The notes under the pieces: generated by a model
Seen by the model: only the letters and a program-made list of their open reading frames with translations
What the model was told of the DNA's origin: nothing
Databases searched by the model: none
Origin: CAVYOE01 sp963770155
Lineage (GTDB): Bacteria; Actinomycetota; Thermoleophilia; Solirubrobacterales; 70-9
Direction of reading: 5' to 3'
Length of the DNA stretch: 64,000 nt
Assembly (NCBI GenBank): GCA_963770155.1
Contig: CAVYOE010000001.1
Span: forward strand, 1-64,000
Shown here: positions 36,152 to 43,837 of the stretch, piece by piece
Position numbering within the stretch: the first letter of the stretch is position 1
How the letters are laid out: every line of letters starts with the position of its first letter
Program-made: the position numbers and the translations under genes

Positions 36152-37093
36152 TCAGCCCAGAATCGGCAGGCGCCGCTCCGCGGCCAGGTCGTCGAGCTTG
36201 TCCTGCATCAGGCCGGTGACCTCCGCGTAAACCTCGTCGGCGTCGGGATTGCGCCCGAACCTGTCCTTGAGGTCGATCGGCGGCAGCACCTCGATCGTGA
36301 TCTTTGCCGGCAGCGGGAAGTGGCCGAGGAAGTCGCCGATGTTGATGCCCCAGGGGGGCGCGATCGAGATCGGCAGCACCTTGAGGCGGAACATCTTGTC
36401 GAGGCGGAGCAGCTTCGCCAATCGCCCGCCCTGGCCGAGGAAGAGCGCCGTTTCCTGGCCGCCGATCGAGACGACCGGGACGATCGGCACCTCCTGCTCC
36501 AGTGCCAGCCGGATGAAGCCCTTGCGGCCGGCGAAGTCGACCTTGCCGCTCTCCCAGCTCGGCCGGTGAACTTCCCAGTCACCGCCGGGATAGACGAGCA
36601 GGGCGCCCCCGCAGGAGAGAACCTCCTGCGCGTGTTCGTGCGAAGCGGTGACCGTCCCGTACTTGCGCAGGATTTGGCCATAGGGGGAGGCGAGCACGAG
36701 GTTGTGGGCGAGCTGGTAGAAGGGCCGCTCTACCCCGAAGTAGGCGCAGAAGGCGAGGGTGAAGACGATCGTGTCGGGGGTGAGGTTGCCCCCCGAGTGG
36801 TTGCCGACCATCAGCACCGGCTTGTCCTCGGGGATCTTGTCGAGACCGCGGACCTCGGAGCGGAACCAGAGAGTCGAGAGCAGCCACGCGAACGGCAGAT
36901 TCTGGCGGATGTAGTCCGGGTCGCGGTCGTCGAGATTGGCGCTGAGCCGCTTGCTGATCCGGTCGAGCAGTGGGGAGGCCACCTGCGCGAGGAAGTTCCG
37001 CTCGTCCTCGGAGGACGGGTCGCCGCCGTTGTGCGAGGTGCCGCTGCCGTTGACCGACGCGGCGGAGCCTAGGACGCTGCTTTCATCGCCCAT
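36152..37093 (-). CDS. Lysophospholipid acyltransferase family protein
   Basis: The 313-residue protein has a PlsC-type acyltransferase core: VLMVGNHSGGNLTPDTIVFT (the NH of the HX4D-like motif, here with longer spacing), LVYPGGDWEVHRPSWES (the EGTR-equivalent region) and FIRLALEQEVPIVPVVSIGG. The N-terminal 40 residues are low-complexity (SVNGSGTSHNGG). It probably acylates a lysophospholipid or similar acceptor at the membrane. The start is ATG 37093; the upstream SCP2-hydrolase gene ends 25 bases inside it. Confidence 0.85.
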   Translation of the reverse strand: MGDESSVLGSAASVNGSGTSHNGGDPSSEDERNFLAQVASPLLDRISKRLSANLDDRDPDYIRQNLPFAWLLSTLWFRSEVRGLDKIPEDKPVLMVGNHSGGNLTPDTIVFTLAFCAYFGVERPFYQLAHNLVLASPYGQILRKYGTVTASHEHAQEVLSCGGALLVYPGGDWEVHRPSWESGKVDFAGRKGFIRLALEQEVPIVPVVSIGGQETALFLGQGGRLAKLLRLDKMFRLKVLPISIAPPWGINIGDFLGHFPLPAKITIEVLPPIDLKDRFGRNPDADEVYAEVTGLMQDKLDDLAAERRLPILG

Positions 37094-38364
37094 CTGCGGA
37101 TCGATGATCCCAGATCGGCCGAGTGCCCGATGTGCTGGCGAATCAGCTTGTTGGTCTGGTCGGGCAGCTCGATCTGCGGAACGTGCCCGCAGTTCTCGAG
37201 CGTGACGCAGCGGGCCTGCGGCAGGATCTCGCAGACGTGGCGGGCGAACTTCGCCGGCACCAGCGTGTCGTGGTCGCCGAACACGAACAGGGAGGGCGTC
37301 TGGAGCTGCGCCAGGCGCGTCCAGAACCCCTTGTTGCCAAACGGGGCATCGAGGTAGATGTTGCGGGCCGCGGCAGCAAACGCGATCCGCGCGCCGCGAG
37401 AGCGGTAGGAATTGGAGAAGTCGATCGCGCCGACTTCGATCACATCCGGGTCGATCCGGCTTGGGTCCGCGAACAACCCCTTGATCTGCTGGCGGACGAC
37501 CCGCTTCAAAAGCGGGTGGGGGATGCCCGCCAGTTTCGGACTCAACAGCTTCACGATCGGCAGGAATTGCCGGTGGCGGCGCCACGCGAGCGCCGGGGTC
37601 AAGAGGCTGAGGCTGGAGATCCTGTCGCTGGCACTCAGCGCCGCTTCGATCGCGACCCTGCCGCCCATCGAGTTGCCGACGAGATGGGCGCTTTCGATCC
37701 CGAGCTCGTCCATGAAGGCGAGCACCGACTGCGCAAACCACTCCGCGTTGTACGCGCCCGTTGAGGGCTTTGAGGAGGCCCCGAATCCGGGGAAGTCGAG
37801 CGCGTGCACCGTGTGCTGGTGGGAAAGCGCCGCGACGGTCGGGAAGAAGGAGCTCTTGGTCCCGCCGAGGCCGTGGAGGAGCAGCACCCGCTGACCGCCG
37901 CTGCCTGCGGTCAGGGTCGAGATCGTCTGATCTCCCGCCTTGACGTCGTGGACGCTGATTCGCGGCGGCCGGTCGCCTGGCAGGCTGAACATTCCTTCGA
38001 AGGCGAGGGCGAGATCGACGTTGCCGCGGGTCCGAAGGCGCCGTTCGGCGAACGCATCGAGGCCGCTGATCCGGCCGTCGCGAAGCGCGAGCCAGGTCCG
38101 CGCGTCGGTCTCGATCACGGTGTCCGGCTTGCGTTTGGCCGGCTGGGTGACGGTGCAGCTGTCGCGGTCGAGGTCGACCTGCCACGTGGAACCCAGGTCC
38201 ACGATCTGGACGTGGAAGGTCACGCGGGAGCCGAGCTCGCTTCCCCGGTAGCGCTCCGACAGGGAGGCGAAAGCCTCGTCGACCCTGTGAAGGCGATGCT
38301 CGTTTAGCGAGAAGCGCCTCAACCCGCGAGCAGAGTACAGCGGTAACCGGCTCTCTAGGCGCAT
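37069..38364 (-). CDS. SCP2-like domain fused to an alpha/beta hydrolase
   Basis: The 431-residue protein has an N-terminal SCP2-like domain (residues 30-125: VTFHVQIVDLGSTWQVDLDR, DARTWLALRDGRISGLDAFA, RTRGNVDLALAFEGMF) joined to an alpha/beta hydrolase. The hydrolase shows LLLHGLGGTKSSFFPTVAAL, the nucleophile S232 in GNSMGGR, an Asp in VFGDHDTLVPAKF and a His in NCGHVPQIELPD. I infer that the SCP2 part delivers a hydrophobic substrate to the hydrolase. ATG 38364 is favoured. The gene runs divergently from cysS and overlaps the acyltransferase gene. Confidence 0.87.
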   Translation of the reverse strand: MRLESRLPLYSARGLRRFSLNEHRLHRVDEAFASLSERYRGSELGSRVTFHVQIVDLGSTWQVDLDRDSCTVTQPAKRKPDTVIETDARTWLALRDGRISGLDAFAERRLRTRGNVDLALAFEGMFSLPGDRPPRISVHDVKAGDQTISTLTAGSGGQRVLLLHGLGGTKSSFFPTVAALSHQHTVHALDFPGFGASSKPSTGAYNAEWFAQSVLAFMDELGIESAHLVGNSMGGRVAIEAALSASDRISSLSLLTPALAWRRHRQFLPIVKLLSPKLAGIPHPLLKRVVRQQIKGLFADPSRIDPDVIEVGAIDFSNSYRSRGARIAFAAAARNIYLDAPFGNKGFWTRLAQLQTPSLFVFGDHDTLVPAKFARHVCEILPQARCVTLENCGHVPQIELPDQTNKLIRQHIGHSADLGSSIRRWAMKAAS

Positions 38365-38391
38365 AGCATCCCGCTCATTACGAGTTTTTCG

Positions 38392-39729
38392 GTGCAAATC
38401 CGGGACAGCCTTAGTGGCACGTTGCGTCCTCTCGAGCCCGCCGAGGGAGAGATCGGCATCTATGCGTGTGGGCCGACGACGTACGGCCGTATCCACATCG
38501 GGAATGCCCGTCCATACGTGGTTTTTTCCCTGCTCAGGCGGTTTCTTAAACACCTCGGCCGCGAGGCCCGTTTGGTGATCAATGTGACCGACATAAACGA
38601 CAAGATTTACGACGCTGCACGTGAGGCGGGAGTTCCTTCGCAGCAGTTCGCCGCGGAGATGACGTCTGCCTATATCTCGGATACCGACCGGCTCGGCCTG
38701 GGCCGTCCCGACGCCGAGCCCCTCGCGTCGGAGACGATCGGGGAGATCGTCGCCCTGATCGAGGCCCTGATCGAGCGTGGGCATGCCTACGCCGCTGATG
38801 GCGACGTCTACTTCCGGGTCCGCAGCTTCGAGGCGTACGGCCGGCTCTCCAACCGCGACCCCGAGGAGATGGACCAGGGCGAGGAGGCTGGAACCGAGTC
38901 GCTGAAAGAGGACCGGCTCGACTTCGCGCTGTGGAAGGCACGCAAGGAGGACGAGGACAGCGGCTGGCCCTCCCCCTGGGGGGAGGGGAGGCCCGGCTGG
39001 CACATCGAATGCTCGGCCATGGCCGAAAAGGAGCTCGGGCCCGCGTTCGCGATCCACGGCGGCGGCGCAGACCTGCTCTTCCCCCATCACGAGAACGAGA
39101 TCGCGCAGACCGAGGCTGCCCGGGGCACCCCGCTTGCCCGCATCTGGATGCACAACGGGATGGTCGAGCTCGACGAGGAGAAGATGTCGAAGTCGGTCGG
39201 CAACATCTTCCAGCTCTCCGAGGCCCTCGACCGTTTCGGCCGCGACCCTGTCGTCGCGTATCTCGCCTCGGGCCACTACCGCCAGCCGATCGCCTTCGGC
39301 GACGAGCAGCTCGAGGAGGCCGCCGCCAGGGTCGAGCGGATCCGGAACTTCGCACGGGATGCCAAGGAGGGCGAGCCCGACCCGTTCGTGACCGAGCAGC
39401 GGGACGCGTTCCTCGCGGCGCTCGCCGACGATTTCAACACCCCGAAGGCGTTTGCCGCGCTCTTCGACCTGATCGCCGAGGGCAACCGCCGCGATCTGCC
39501 CGGCGCGCGTGGTGTGCTGGAGGAGTTGCTGCCGCTGCTCGGCCTCGAAGCCCTGATCGAGGAGGAGAGCGGCCCCGACCCTGCGGCCGAGAAGCTCCTG
39601 TCCGAGCGCGAGGAGGCTCGCGCCGCCAAGGACTTCGACCGGGCCGACGCGATTCGGGATGAGCTTGCCGAGCTTGGGTGGGAGGTGCGAGACGAGGCTG
39701 GCGGCGCCCGCCTCGTCCGCCGTGGCTAG
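38392..39729 (+). CDS. cysS: Cysteinyl-tRNA synthetase
   Basis: CysRS charges tRNA-Cys. The 445-residue class I enzyme has YACGPTTYGRIHIGNARPYV (first zinc Cys at 26 and the HIGH-like motif, here HIGN at 35-38), WHIECSAMAEKELG and FPHHENEIAQTEA (further zinc ligands), EEKMSKSVGN near residue 264, and the C-terminal DALR-type helical domain. GTG 38392 gives the expected MQIRDSLSGT start. rlmB overlaps its end by eight bases. Confidence 0.96.
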   Translation: MQIRDSLSGTLRPLEPAEGEIGIYACGPTTYGRIHIGNARPYVVFSLLRRFLKHLGREARLVINVTDINDKIYDAAREAGVPSQQFAAEMTSAYISDTDRLGLGRPDAEPLASETIGEIVALIEALIERGHAYAADGDVYFRVRSFEAYGRLSNRDPEEMDQGEEAGTESLKEDRLDFALWKARKEDEDSGWPSPWGEGRPGWHIECSAMAEKELGPAFAIHGGGADLLFPHHENEIAQTEAARGTPLARIWMHNGMVELDEEKMSKSVGNIFQLSEALDRFGRDPVVAYLASGHYRQPIAFGDEQLEEAAARVERIRNFARDAKEGEPDPFVTEQRDAFLAALADDFNTPKAFAALFDLIAEGNRRDLPGARGVLEELLPLLGLEALIEEESGPDPAAEKLLSEREEARAAKDFDRADAIRDELAELGWEVRDEAGGARLVRRG

Positions 39730-40402
39730 CCACGAGGTGGTGTACGGCCGCCGTGCCGTGGCCGAGGCGAAGCGCGGCCGGCGGCAGGTGCACCGGATCC
39801 TGGAGGCCCCCGGCGTCTCAGAAGAGGAGCTCGAGCGGATTGCCGGCTCGCAAGAGCACCAGGGAATCGTGGCCGAGGTCGACCCGTATCCCTACGCCGA
39901 CCCGAGCTCATTGCTGGACGCAGAGGACGCGCTCGTCCTCGTCCTCGATCAGATCCAGGATCCCCACAACCTCGGAGCGGCCTGCCGCGCCGCCGAGGTC
40001 GCCGGCGCCGGCGGAGTGGTGATCCCGAAGCGGCGTGCCGCCGCAGTCACCCCGGCGGTCTGCAAGGCCTCGGCGGGGGCGGTCGAGCACCTGGCGATCG
40101 CCAGGGTCGGCAACCTGGCCGACTGGCTCAGCGAGGCAAAGGACGCGGGGGCCTGGGCCTATGGAGCGGAGGCGGGCGCGCCACAGCCCTATACCGAGGT
40201 TGACTACAAGGGCCGCTGCGTGCTGGTCCTGGGCGGGGAAGAGGGCGGGATCCGCCCCCGGGTGCGCGATAACTGCGACGCCATGGTCGCGATCCCGGTC
40301 GAGGGAAAAGTCGATTCGCTCAACGTCTCGGTCGCGGCCGCGGTTCTCCTGTTCGAGGCCCAGCGCCAGCGTGGAGCGCACGCCGCGCGCGCCAATCGGT
40401 AA
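39722..40402 (+). CDS. rlmB: 23S rRNA (guanosine-2'-O-)-methyltransferase, SpoU/TrmH family
   Basis: RlmB methylates the 2'-OH of a guanosine in 23S rRNA, using SAM. The 226-residue protein has an N-terminal substrate domain (EVVYGRRAVAEAKRGRRQVH) and a SPOUT knot with motif 1 LDQIQDPHNLGAACRAAEVA, motif 2 VLVLGGEEGGIRPRV and motif 3 VDSLNVSVAAAVLLFEAQRQ. GTG 39722, overlapping the cysS stop, gives the usual length; the larger upstream frame only copies the cysS end. The order cysS-rlmB is conserved widely. Confidence 0.94.
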   Translation: MASHEVVYGRRAVAEAKRGRRQVHRILEAPGVSEEELERIAGSQEHQGIVAEVDPYPYADPSSLLDAEDALVLVLDQIQDPHNLGAACRAAEVAGAGGVVIPKRRAAAVTPAVCKASAGAVEHLAIARVGNLADWLSEAKDAGAWAYGAEAGAPQPYTEVDYKGRCVLVLGGEEGGIRPRVRDNCDAMVAIPVEGKVDSLNVSVAAAVLLFEAQRQRGAHAARANR

Positions 40403-40497
40403 CAGCGGCAACGGACGAAACCGCAGCGAGGGACCGGTTCCGTGCCTGAGAGGAAGCCGATACTGCAATCGCGCTTGCAAGAAGTTCCTGCACCTGC

Positions 40498-40525
40498 TTG
40501 ACAAACCCGATTTCGGCCCTAGACT
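40498..40525 (+). promoter_or_regulatory. Promoter of the sigH-like gene: TTGACA, 16 bp, TAGACT
   Basis: A perfect -35 TTGACA (40498-40503), a 16-base spacer and TAGACT (40520-40525). The leader before GTG 40651 would be about 118 bases, long for this window and perhaps regulatory. Confidence 0.7.
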
Positions 40526-40650
40526 CCTGCTGCAACAAAAGGCTGAACCTCAACTTGAGGTTTCGAGTGGAGGATTACTCAGCCGTCAAACGGGCGCCCC
40601 ACCAGGGGAGGTACGCGCGGCGCCACCGCTATCTCGTCAAGGAGGTTGCT

Positions 40651-41343
40651 GTGGCAGTACCGACCCGAAGGCCAAATGTCGTGCCGGCGCCCGCGCTGAC
40701 TCAGAGCGGCTCCGCACGAAGCAATCATCCAGGTCCCGACGACGAATACCTCGTCGCCCTGGCAAAGCAAGGTCAGTCCGATGCCTACGACCAGATCGTG
40801 CGCCGCTACCGGCGCTTCGTCAGGGTCAAGGCCTCGTCCTATTTCCTGCTCGGCGGTGACGCCGACGACCTGATCCAGGAGGGATTGCTCGGACTGTTCA
40901 AGGCGGTCCGCGACTACAAGCCGGAGCGCGAGGCGAGTTTCCGTGGTTTCGCCGAGCTCTGCATCACCCGCCAGATCATCACCGCGGTCAAGACCGCGAC
41001 CCGCAACAAGCACACGCCGCTGAATCAGTACGTCTCGTTCAGCCAGACGCCGGCGGCTGCGGGAGAGTCCGAGACGACGCTCGAGGAAATGCTGCCCGGT
41101 CCGGATGCAACCGATCCGGTCAACCAGGTGATCTCGAGCCAGGAGCTCGACAGCCTCGTTTCCTGCCTCACGAGCGTCCTCTCCGAGCTCGAGAGCAGGG
41201 TGCTCTCCCTCTATCTCGACGGCCACTCCTACGAGGTGATCGGCGAGCAGCTCGAATGCGACACGAAGACAGTCGACAACGCGCTGCAGCGGGTCAAGCG
41301 CAAGGTCGGCATCCACCTCGCATCACGCGCGGTGAAGCTCTAG
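40651..41343 (+). CDS. sigH: RNA polymerase sigma-70 family factor, SigH-like (sporulation sigma type)
   Basis: The 230-residue protein has sigma region 2 (DEYLVALAKQGQSDAYDQIV, then VRVKASSYFLLGGDADDLIQ and EGLLGLFKAVRDYKPERE), a linker, and region 4 (LSELESRVLSLYLDGHSYEV, IGEQLECDTKTVDNALQRVK) with the HTH. The order cysS-rlmB-sigma matches sigH in Bacillus, and the sequence is of that type rather than ECF. GTG 40651 has an AAGGAGG SD five bases upstream; earlier in-frame codons overlap the promoter. A strong hairpin follows the stop. Its regulon is unknown. Confidence 0.9.
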   Translation: MAVPTRRPNVVPAPALTQSGSARSNHPGPDDEYLVALAKQGQSDAYDQIVRRYRRFVRVKASSYFLLGGDADDLIQEGLLGLFKAVRDYKPEREASFRGFAELCITRQIITAVKTATRNKHTPLNQYVSFSQTPAAAGESETTLEEMLPGPDATDPVNQVISSQELDSLVSCLTSVLSELESRVLSLYLDGHSYEVIGEQLECDTKTVDNALQRVKRKVGIHLASRAVKL

Positions 41344-41376
41344 GCACAGACTGCATCGCAAGAGGGCACGGACAGC

Positions 41377-41406
41377 AGAGGGGGCCGGCGCGAGCCGGCC
41401 CTCTCT
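41377..41406. terminator. Strong hairpin with GCGA tetraloop after the sigH-like gene
   Basis: Thirteen base pairs (41377-41389 with 41394-41406; one G-T pair) close a GNRA-type GCGA loop. It sits between the convergent stops at 41343 and 41421 and can serve both strands. A T-tract is lacking, as is common at high GC. Confidence 0.7.
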
Positions 41407-41420
41407 CGTTCCGCCCCCTT

Positions 41421-41741
41421 CTAGTGCGAGCCGCGTCCGCGGACGATGCCTGAGGCCTGGGCAGCGACGCCCTTGGCGAGCTCGGTCGGCTCGATCCGCT
41501 CGATGATCCGCTTCAACTCGAGCCGCTCACGCACCGAGAGGTTCGAAGGGCGGCCCTTTGAGCTGCGAACGATCTCGGCGAGGCGGCGGTAGTCGTCGGC
41601 AGCGAGCCGCTGGTCGAGGTGGTCCTTGACCGCGATCGCAATCTCGGCGGCGGCCAGGAGCCAGGCGCCGCGCGCGACCCACTTGCCGCGAGCCGCGGTG
41701 CTGCCAGCCGCTTGCCCGATTCTCTCCGGAAGCGAGGGCAC
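41421..41741 (-). CDS. Small protein with conserved GRPSxLS motif (paralogue 1)
   Basis: The 106-residue protein has a mostly helical N-terminal half with a hydrophobic stretch (GAWLLAAAEIAIAVKDHL), then RLAEIVRSSKGRPSNLSVRE and LKRIIERIEPTELAKGVA. Its neighbour at 41752-42159 shows the same arrangement and motif. GTG 41741 (VPSLPERIGQAAG) is the likely start. The family is unknown to me; a peripheral membrane or nucleic-acid role is possible given the basic GRPS patch. Confidence 0.65.
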   Translation of the reverse strand: MPSLPERIGQAAGSTAARGKWVARGAWLLAAAEIAIAVKDHLDQRLAADDYRRLAEIVRSSKGRPSNLSVRERLELKRIIERIEPTELAKGVAAQASGIVRGRGSH

Positions 41742-41751
41742 GGTCTGCAGT

Positions 41752-42159
41752 TTACGAGCGGCCCCCCGCAGCCACCGGCGCCTTCTCTTTCTCCTTGGAC
41801 GCCGCGGGTTGGCGGGACTCTTCACGCGTCCTGCCGGGCAATGGCAGACGTCTGACCACACTGCCGCCGATCGGGAGGGCCCGGGCAAAAGCATCCCGAG
41901 CCAACTCCAGGTGCCCGAGCTTGTCGAGCAGCGCCTCGAGCTCGCGCCGCTCGGCGTCGGAAAGGTGTGAGGGACGGCCGCGTGACTTGCGGATCAGGCC
42001 GGTGAGCCGCTCCCGCTCGTCCGGCTCGAGGCGGATCCAGTGCCTCCTGGCGAGCAGGGCGACCTCGACCAAACTCACGATCCAGAGGCGCTTTGCCAGC
42101 CATTTGCTGCGCCGTGCCACTTGTTTGCCGGCCCAGCCGGCTGCGCTGACGATTCCCAT
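41752..42159 (-). CDS. Small protein with conserved GRPSxLS motif (paralogue 2)
   Basis: The 135-residue protein begins MGIVSAAGWAGKQVARRSKW, has a hydrophobic helix (RLWIVSLVEVALLARRHWI) and the shared motif RLTGLIRKSRGRPSHLSDAE, followed by LEALLDKLGHLELARDA. The C-terminal 35 residues are Lys/Glu/Arg-rich. It and the downstream paralogue are 10 bases apart and look like a recent tandem duplication that has since diverged. Confidence 0.7.
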   Translation of the reverse strand: MGIVSAAGWAGKQVARRSKWLAKRLWIVSLVEVALLARRHWIRLEPDERERLTGLIRKSRGRPSHLSDAERRELEALLDKLGHLELARDAFARALPIGGSVVRRLPLPGRTREESRQPAASKEKEKAPVAAGGRS

Positions 42160-42182
42160 GCCGGCTCAGGGTACCCGCGCCA

Positions 42183-42209
42183 CCTGAATCGAACCTGCGC
42201 AGATTCAGG
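42183..42209. promoter_or_regulatory. 8-bp inverted repeat in a divergent promoter region
   Basis: CCTGAATC (42183-42190) and GATTCAGG (42202-42209) are perfect inverted arms with an 11-base spacer that ends in CTGCGCA; CTGCGCAG at 42195-42202 is itself palindromic. It lies between the divergent genes starting at 42159 and 42241. Confidence 0.4.
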
Positions 42210-42240
42210 CTCGCCTGCATAACTGCCGAAACAGAAGACG

Positions 42241-42630
42241 ATGAAGGCCCCCGCCCTGATCGCCCTCACTGTGGCGCTTGTCGTCTCGCTGACCGCACCG
42301 GCGGCCGCATCGGCTCAGGTGGACCCGGTGCAGATGGCATCCGCAGCCTGCGCCACCGAGGCGAAGCAGCTCGGCAAGAAGGGCTTTCGCAAGCGCTACG
42401 GCCGCAAGCCCCGCCCCAAGTGCATTCGCCGCGCCGCCGAAGCGGTGTCCGGGGCGGTCGCGGTTTCCGTGAGCGACTGCCAACTCGAGCTCGACGTCTT
42501 CGGCTTGGAGGAGTTCCTCGACGAGTACGGCGCCACGTACGAAGCCGCCCTCGACGAGTGCATCCGCGAAGGCGTCGATTTCGAGCTCGACGGCTATTTC
42601 CCGCTGATCAGCACCGGCTTCGTGGGCTAG
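42241..42630 (+). CDS. Small secreted protein of unknown function
   Basis: The 129-residue protein has a signal peptide (residues 1-26, ending AASA) and a mature part with four Cys (SAACATEAK, KPRPKCIRR, SDCQLELD, LDECIREG). It has a basic patch KKGFRKRYGRKPRPK in the middle and an acidic C-terminal half. Even-numbered Cys suggest two disulfides. I do not recognise a family. Its stop lies inside a 14-base palindrome (42625-42638). Confidence 0.65.
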   Translation: MKAPALIALTVALVVSLTAPAAASAQVDPVQMASAACATEAKQLGKKGFRKRYGRKPRPKCIRRAAEAVSGAVAVSVSDCQLELDVFGLEEFLDEYGATYEAALDECIREGVDFELDGYFPLISTGFVG

Positions 42631-42638
42631 ATCTAGCC
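42625..42638. repeat. Perfect 14-bp palindrome GGCTAGATCTAGCC
   Basis: The palindrome covers the TAG stop at 42628-42630 and precedes the small hairpin at the 3' side of the tRNA. It may be part of a two-way terminator. Confidence 0.5.
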
Positions 42639-42651
42639 TGCCCGCGGGGCA
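42639..42651 (-). terminator. Short hairpin after tRNA-Thr
   Basis: TGCCC and GGGCA (5-bp stem, 3-base loop) lie directly after the tRNA 3' end in its direction of transcription. Confidence 0.35.
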
Positions 42652-42722
42652 AGCCGGAGCCGGGACTCGAACCCGAGTCTCGCGATTACAAATCGCGTGC
42701 TCTACCGCTGAGCTACTCCGGC
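42652..42722 (-). tRNA. tRNA-Thr (anticodon TGT)
   Basis: The acceptor arms GCCGGAG and CTCCGGC pair over seven bases, with GCTC/GAGC as D-stem. The anticodon arm is CGCGA-TTTGTAA-TCGCG with anticodon TGT (reads ACA), and the T-arm contains GGTTCGAGTCC. The variable loop is four bases. CCA is not encoded; the base after the acceptor is T. Confidence 0.93.
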
Positions 42723-42747
42723 GACTCACTGCGAGAATAGCCCCCAC

Positions 42748-43761
42748 GTGGAGGCCTCCTCGGGATTCGTTTGGCGCGATGGGCCGCGCACGGTGATCTT
42801 CGCCGTGGGCACGATCGAGCGTGCGCCGCAGCTGCTGCGTGACAACGGCTTCGAGCCGTACGACCTGCTGACCACGCACAGGGCGATCGCGGACGCGCCG
42901 GAGTTGAAGGAGGGGGCCGCCCAGGTCCATGACGTCCCGCGCGGCGGAGTTCCGGAAGCAGCCGGGGCGCTGATCGGCGGGATGGCAACCCGGGAGCTGG
43001 TTGCTTTCGGCGGCGGCCGGGTCATCGACGTCGCCAAGGCCATCGCATCGGTTCGCGGCGGACGGGTCGCGACGATCGCGACGACGCTTGCCGGTTCGCC
43101 GATGACCAGCATTCACCGGCTGCCGGCGGGACGGGAGTCCGAAGCACTCGGGATGGTCCGGCCGGAGCTGGTGATCGCCGACCCGCAGGTGATGACGAGC
43201 GCCGAGGAGGTGCAGCTGCGCGCCACCGCCATGAACGCGCTCGCGCACGGGGCCGAGTCTCTCTATACGCCCTACGCGAACCCGGTCTCCGAGCTGTCGG
43301 CATTGCGCGGGATCGAACTGATCGCCGCCGCCCTCGACCGCGACCGCGGCTTGCGCGACCCCTCCGACCTGGCTCTGGGAGCGGTCCTCTGTGCGGCCGC
43401 GGTCGACTCGGCCGGCATCGCCTTCCACCACGCCACCTGCCAGACCCTGGTTCGGGTGCTCGATCTTCCTCACGCCGAGGTGAACGCGGCCATGCTCCCG
43501 CACACGATGGCCTCGATGACTCACCGGGCTCCCCGTCAGATCGCCGCGTTCGCCGGCGCCCTCGGGACCAGCGCCGGAGGCGTCGGCGCTCGCCTCTCGG
43601 AGCTCCGCGGTTATCCACTGCGGCTCTCCGATCTCGGTGCCGACCACCTTCGTATCGACGCCGTTCTCGACGAGATCGAGGCACGCGGCGATGCCCGCGC
43701 CAACACACCGAATCCACCCGATCGCGAGGATCTGCGGCAGATGATCGAAGCCGCCTGGTAG
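42748..43761 (+). CDS. Iron-containing alcohol dehydrogenase (maleylacetate reductase-like)
   Basis: The 337-residue protein has an N-terminal NAD-binding domain with ELVAFGGGRVIDVAKAIASV and IATTLAGSPMTS. The C-terminal helical metal domain supplies ligands in MNALAHGAESLYT and FHHATCQTLVRVLDLPHAEV, followed by NAAMLPH. Most fixed positions of group III (Fe) alcohol dehydrogenases are present; the shorter length and sequence are closer to maleylacetate reductases. The substrate is unproven. GTG 42748 has AATAGCC a few bases upstream. Confidence 0.86.
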   Translation: MEASSGFVWRDGPRTVIFAVGTIERAPQLLRDNGFEPYDLLTTHRAIADAPELKEGAAQVHDVPRGGVPEAAGALIGGMATRELVAFGGGRVIDVAKAIASVRGGRVATIATTLAGSPMTSIHRLPAGRESEALGMVRPELVIADPQVMTSAEEVQLRATAMNALAHGAESLYTPYANPVSELSALRGIELIAAALDRDRGLRDPSDLALGAVLCAAAVDSAGIAFHHATCQTLVRVLDLPHAEVNAAMLPHTMASMTHRAPRQIAAFAGALGTSAGGVGARLSELRGYPLRLSDLGADHLRIDAVLDEIEARGDARANTPNPPDREDLRQMIEAAW

Positions 43762-43824
43762 GCGCCGCGAGCTCACCGGGTGACAGGCACGCTGCAGGCA
43801 CGTAACCCGCCCGGCGCAGGTGTG

Positions 43825-43830
43825 TAGGGC
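43825..43830 (+). promoter_or_regulatory. TAGGGC -10-like element, 7 bases before plsC-gpsA
   Basis: TAGGGC, seven bases, GTG 43838. The last base deviates from TANNNT (TAGGGCT shifted by one). Confidence 0.3.
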
Positions 43831-43837
43831 TAGTGCC

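Noticed and set aside
38365..39276. Upstream extension of the SCP2-hydrolase gene by about 300 codons
   Set aside because: The extension is antisense to cysS and reads as low-complexity shadow sequence; ATG 38364 gives a complete protein.
40498..40650. Start of the sigH-like gene at TTG 40498
   Set aside because: The TTG is part of the -35 TTGACA of its promoter, and GTG 40651 has an ideal SD.
42625..42722. tRNA-Thr as an integration site of a mobile element
   Set aside because: A palindrome lies beside the tRNA 3' end, but there is no integrase gene, no direct repeat of the tRNA end and no shift in base or codon use on either side.
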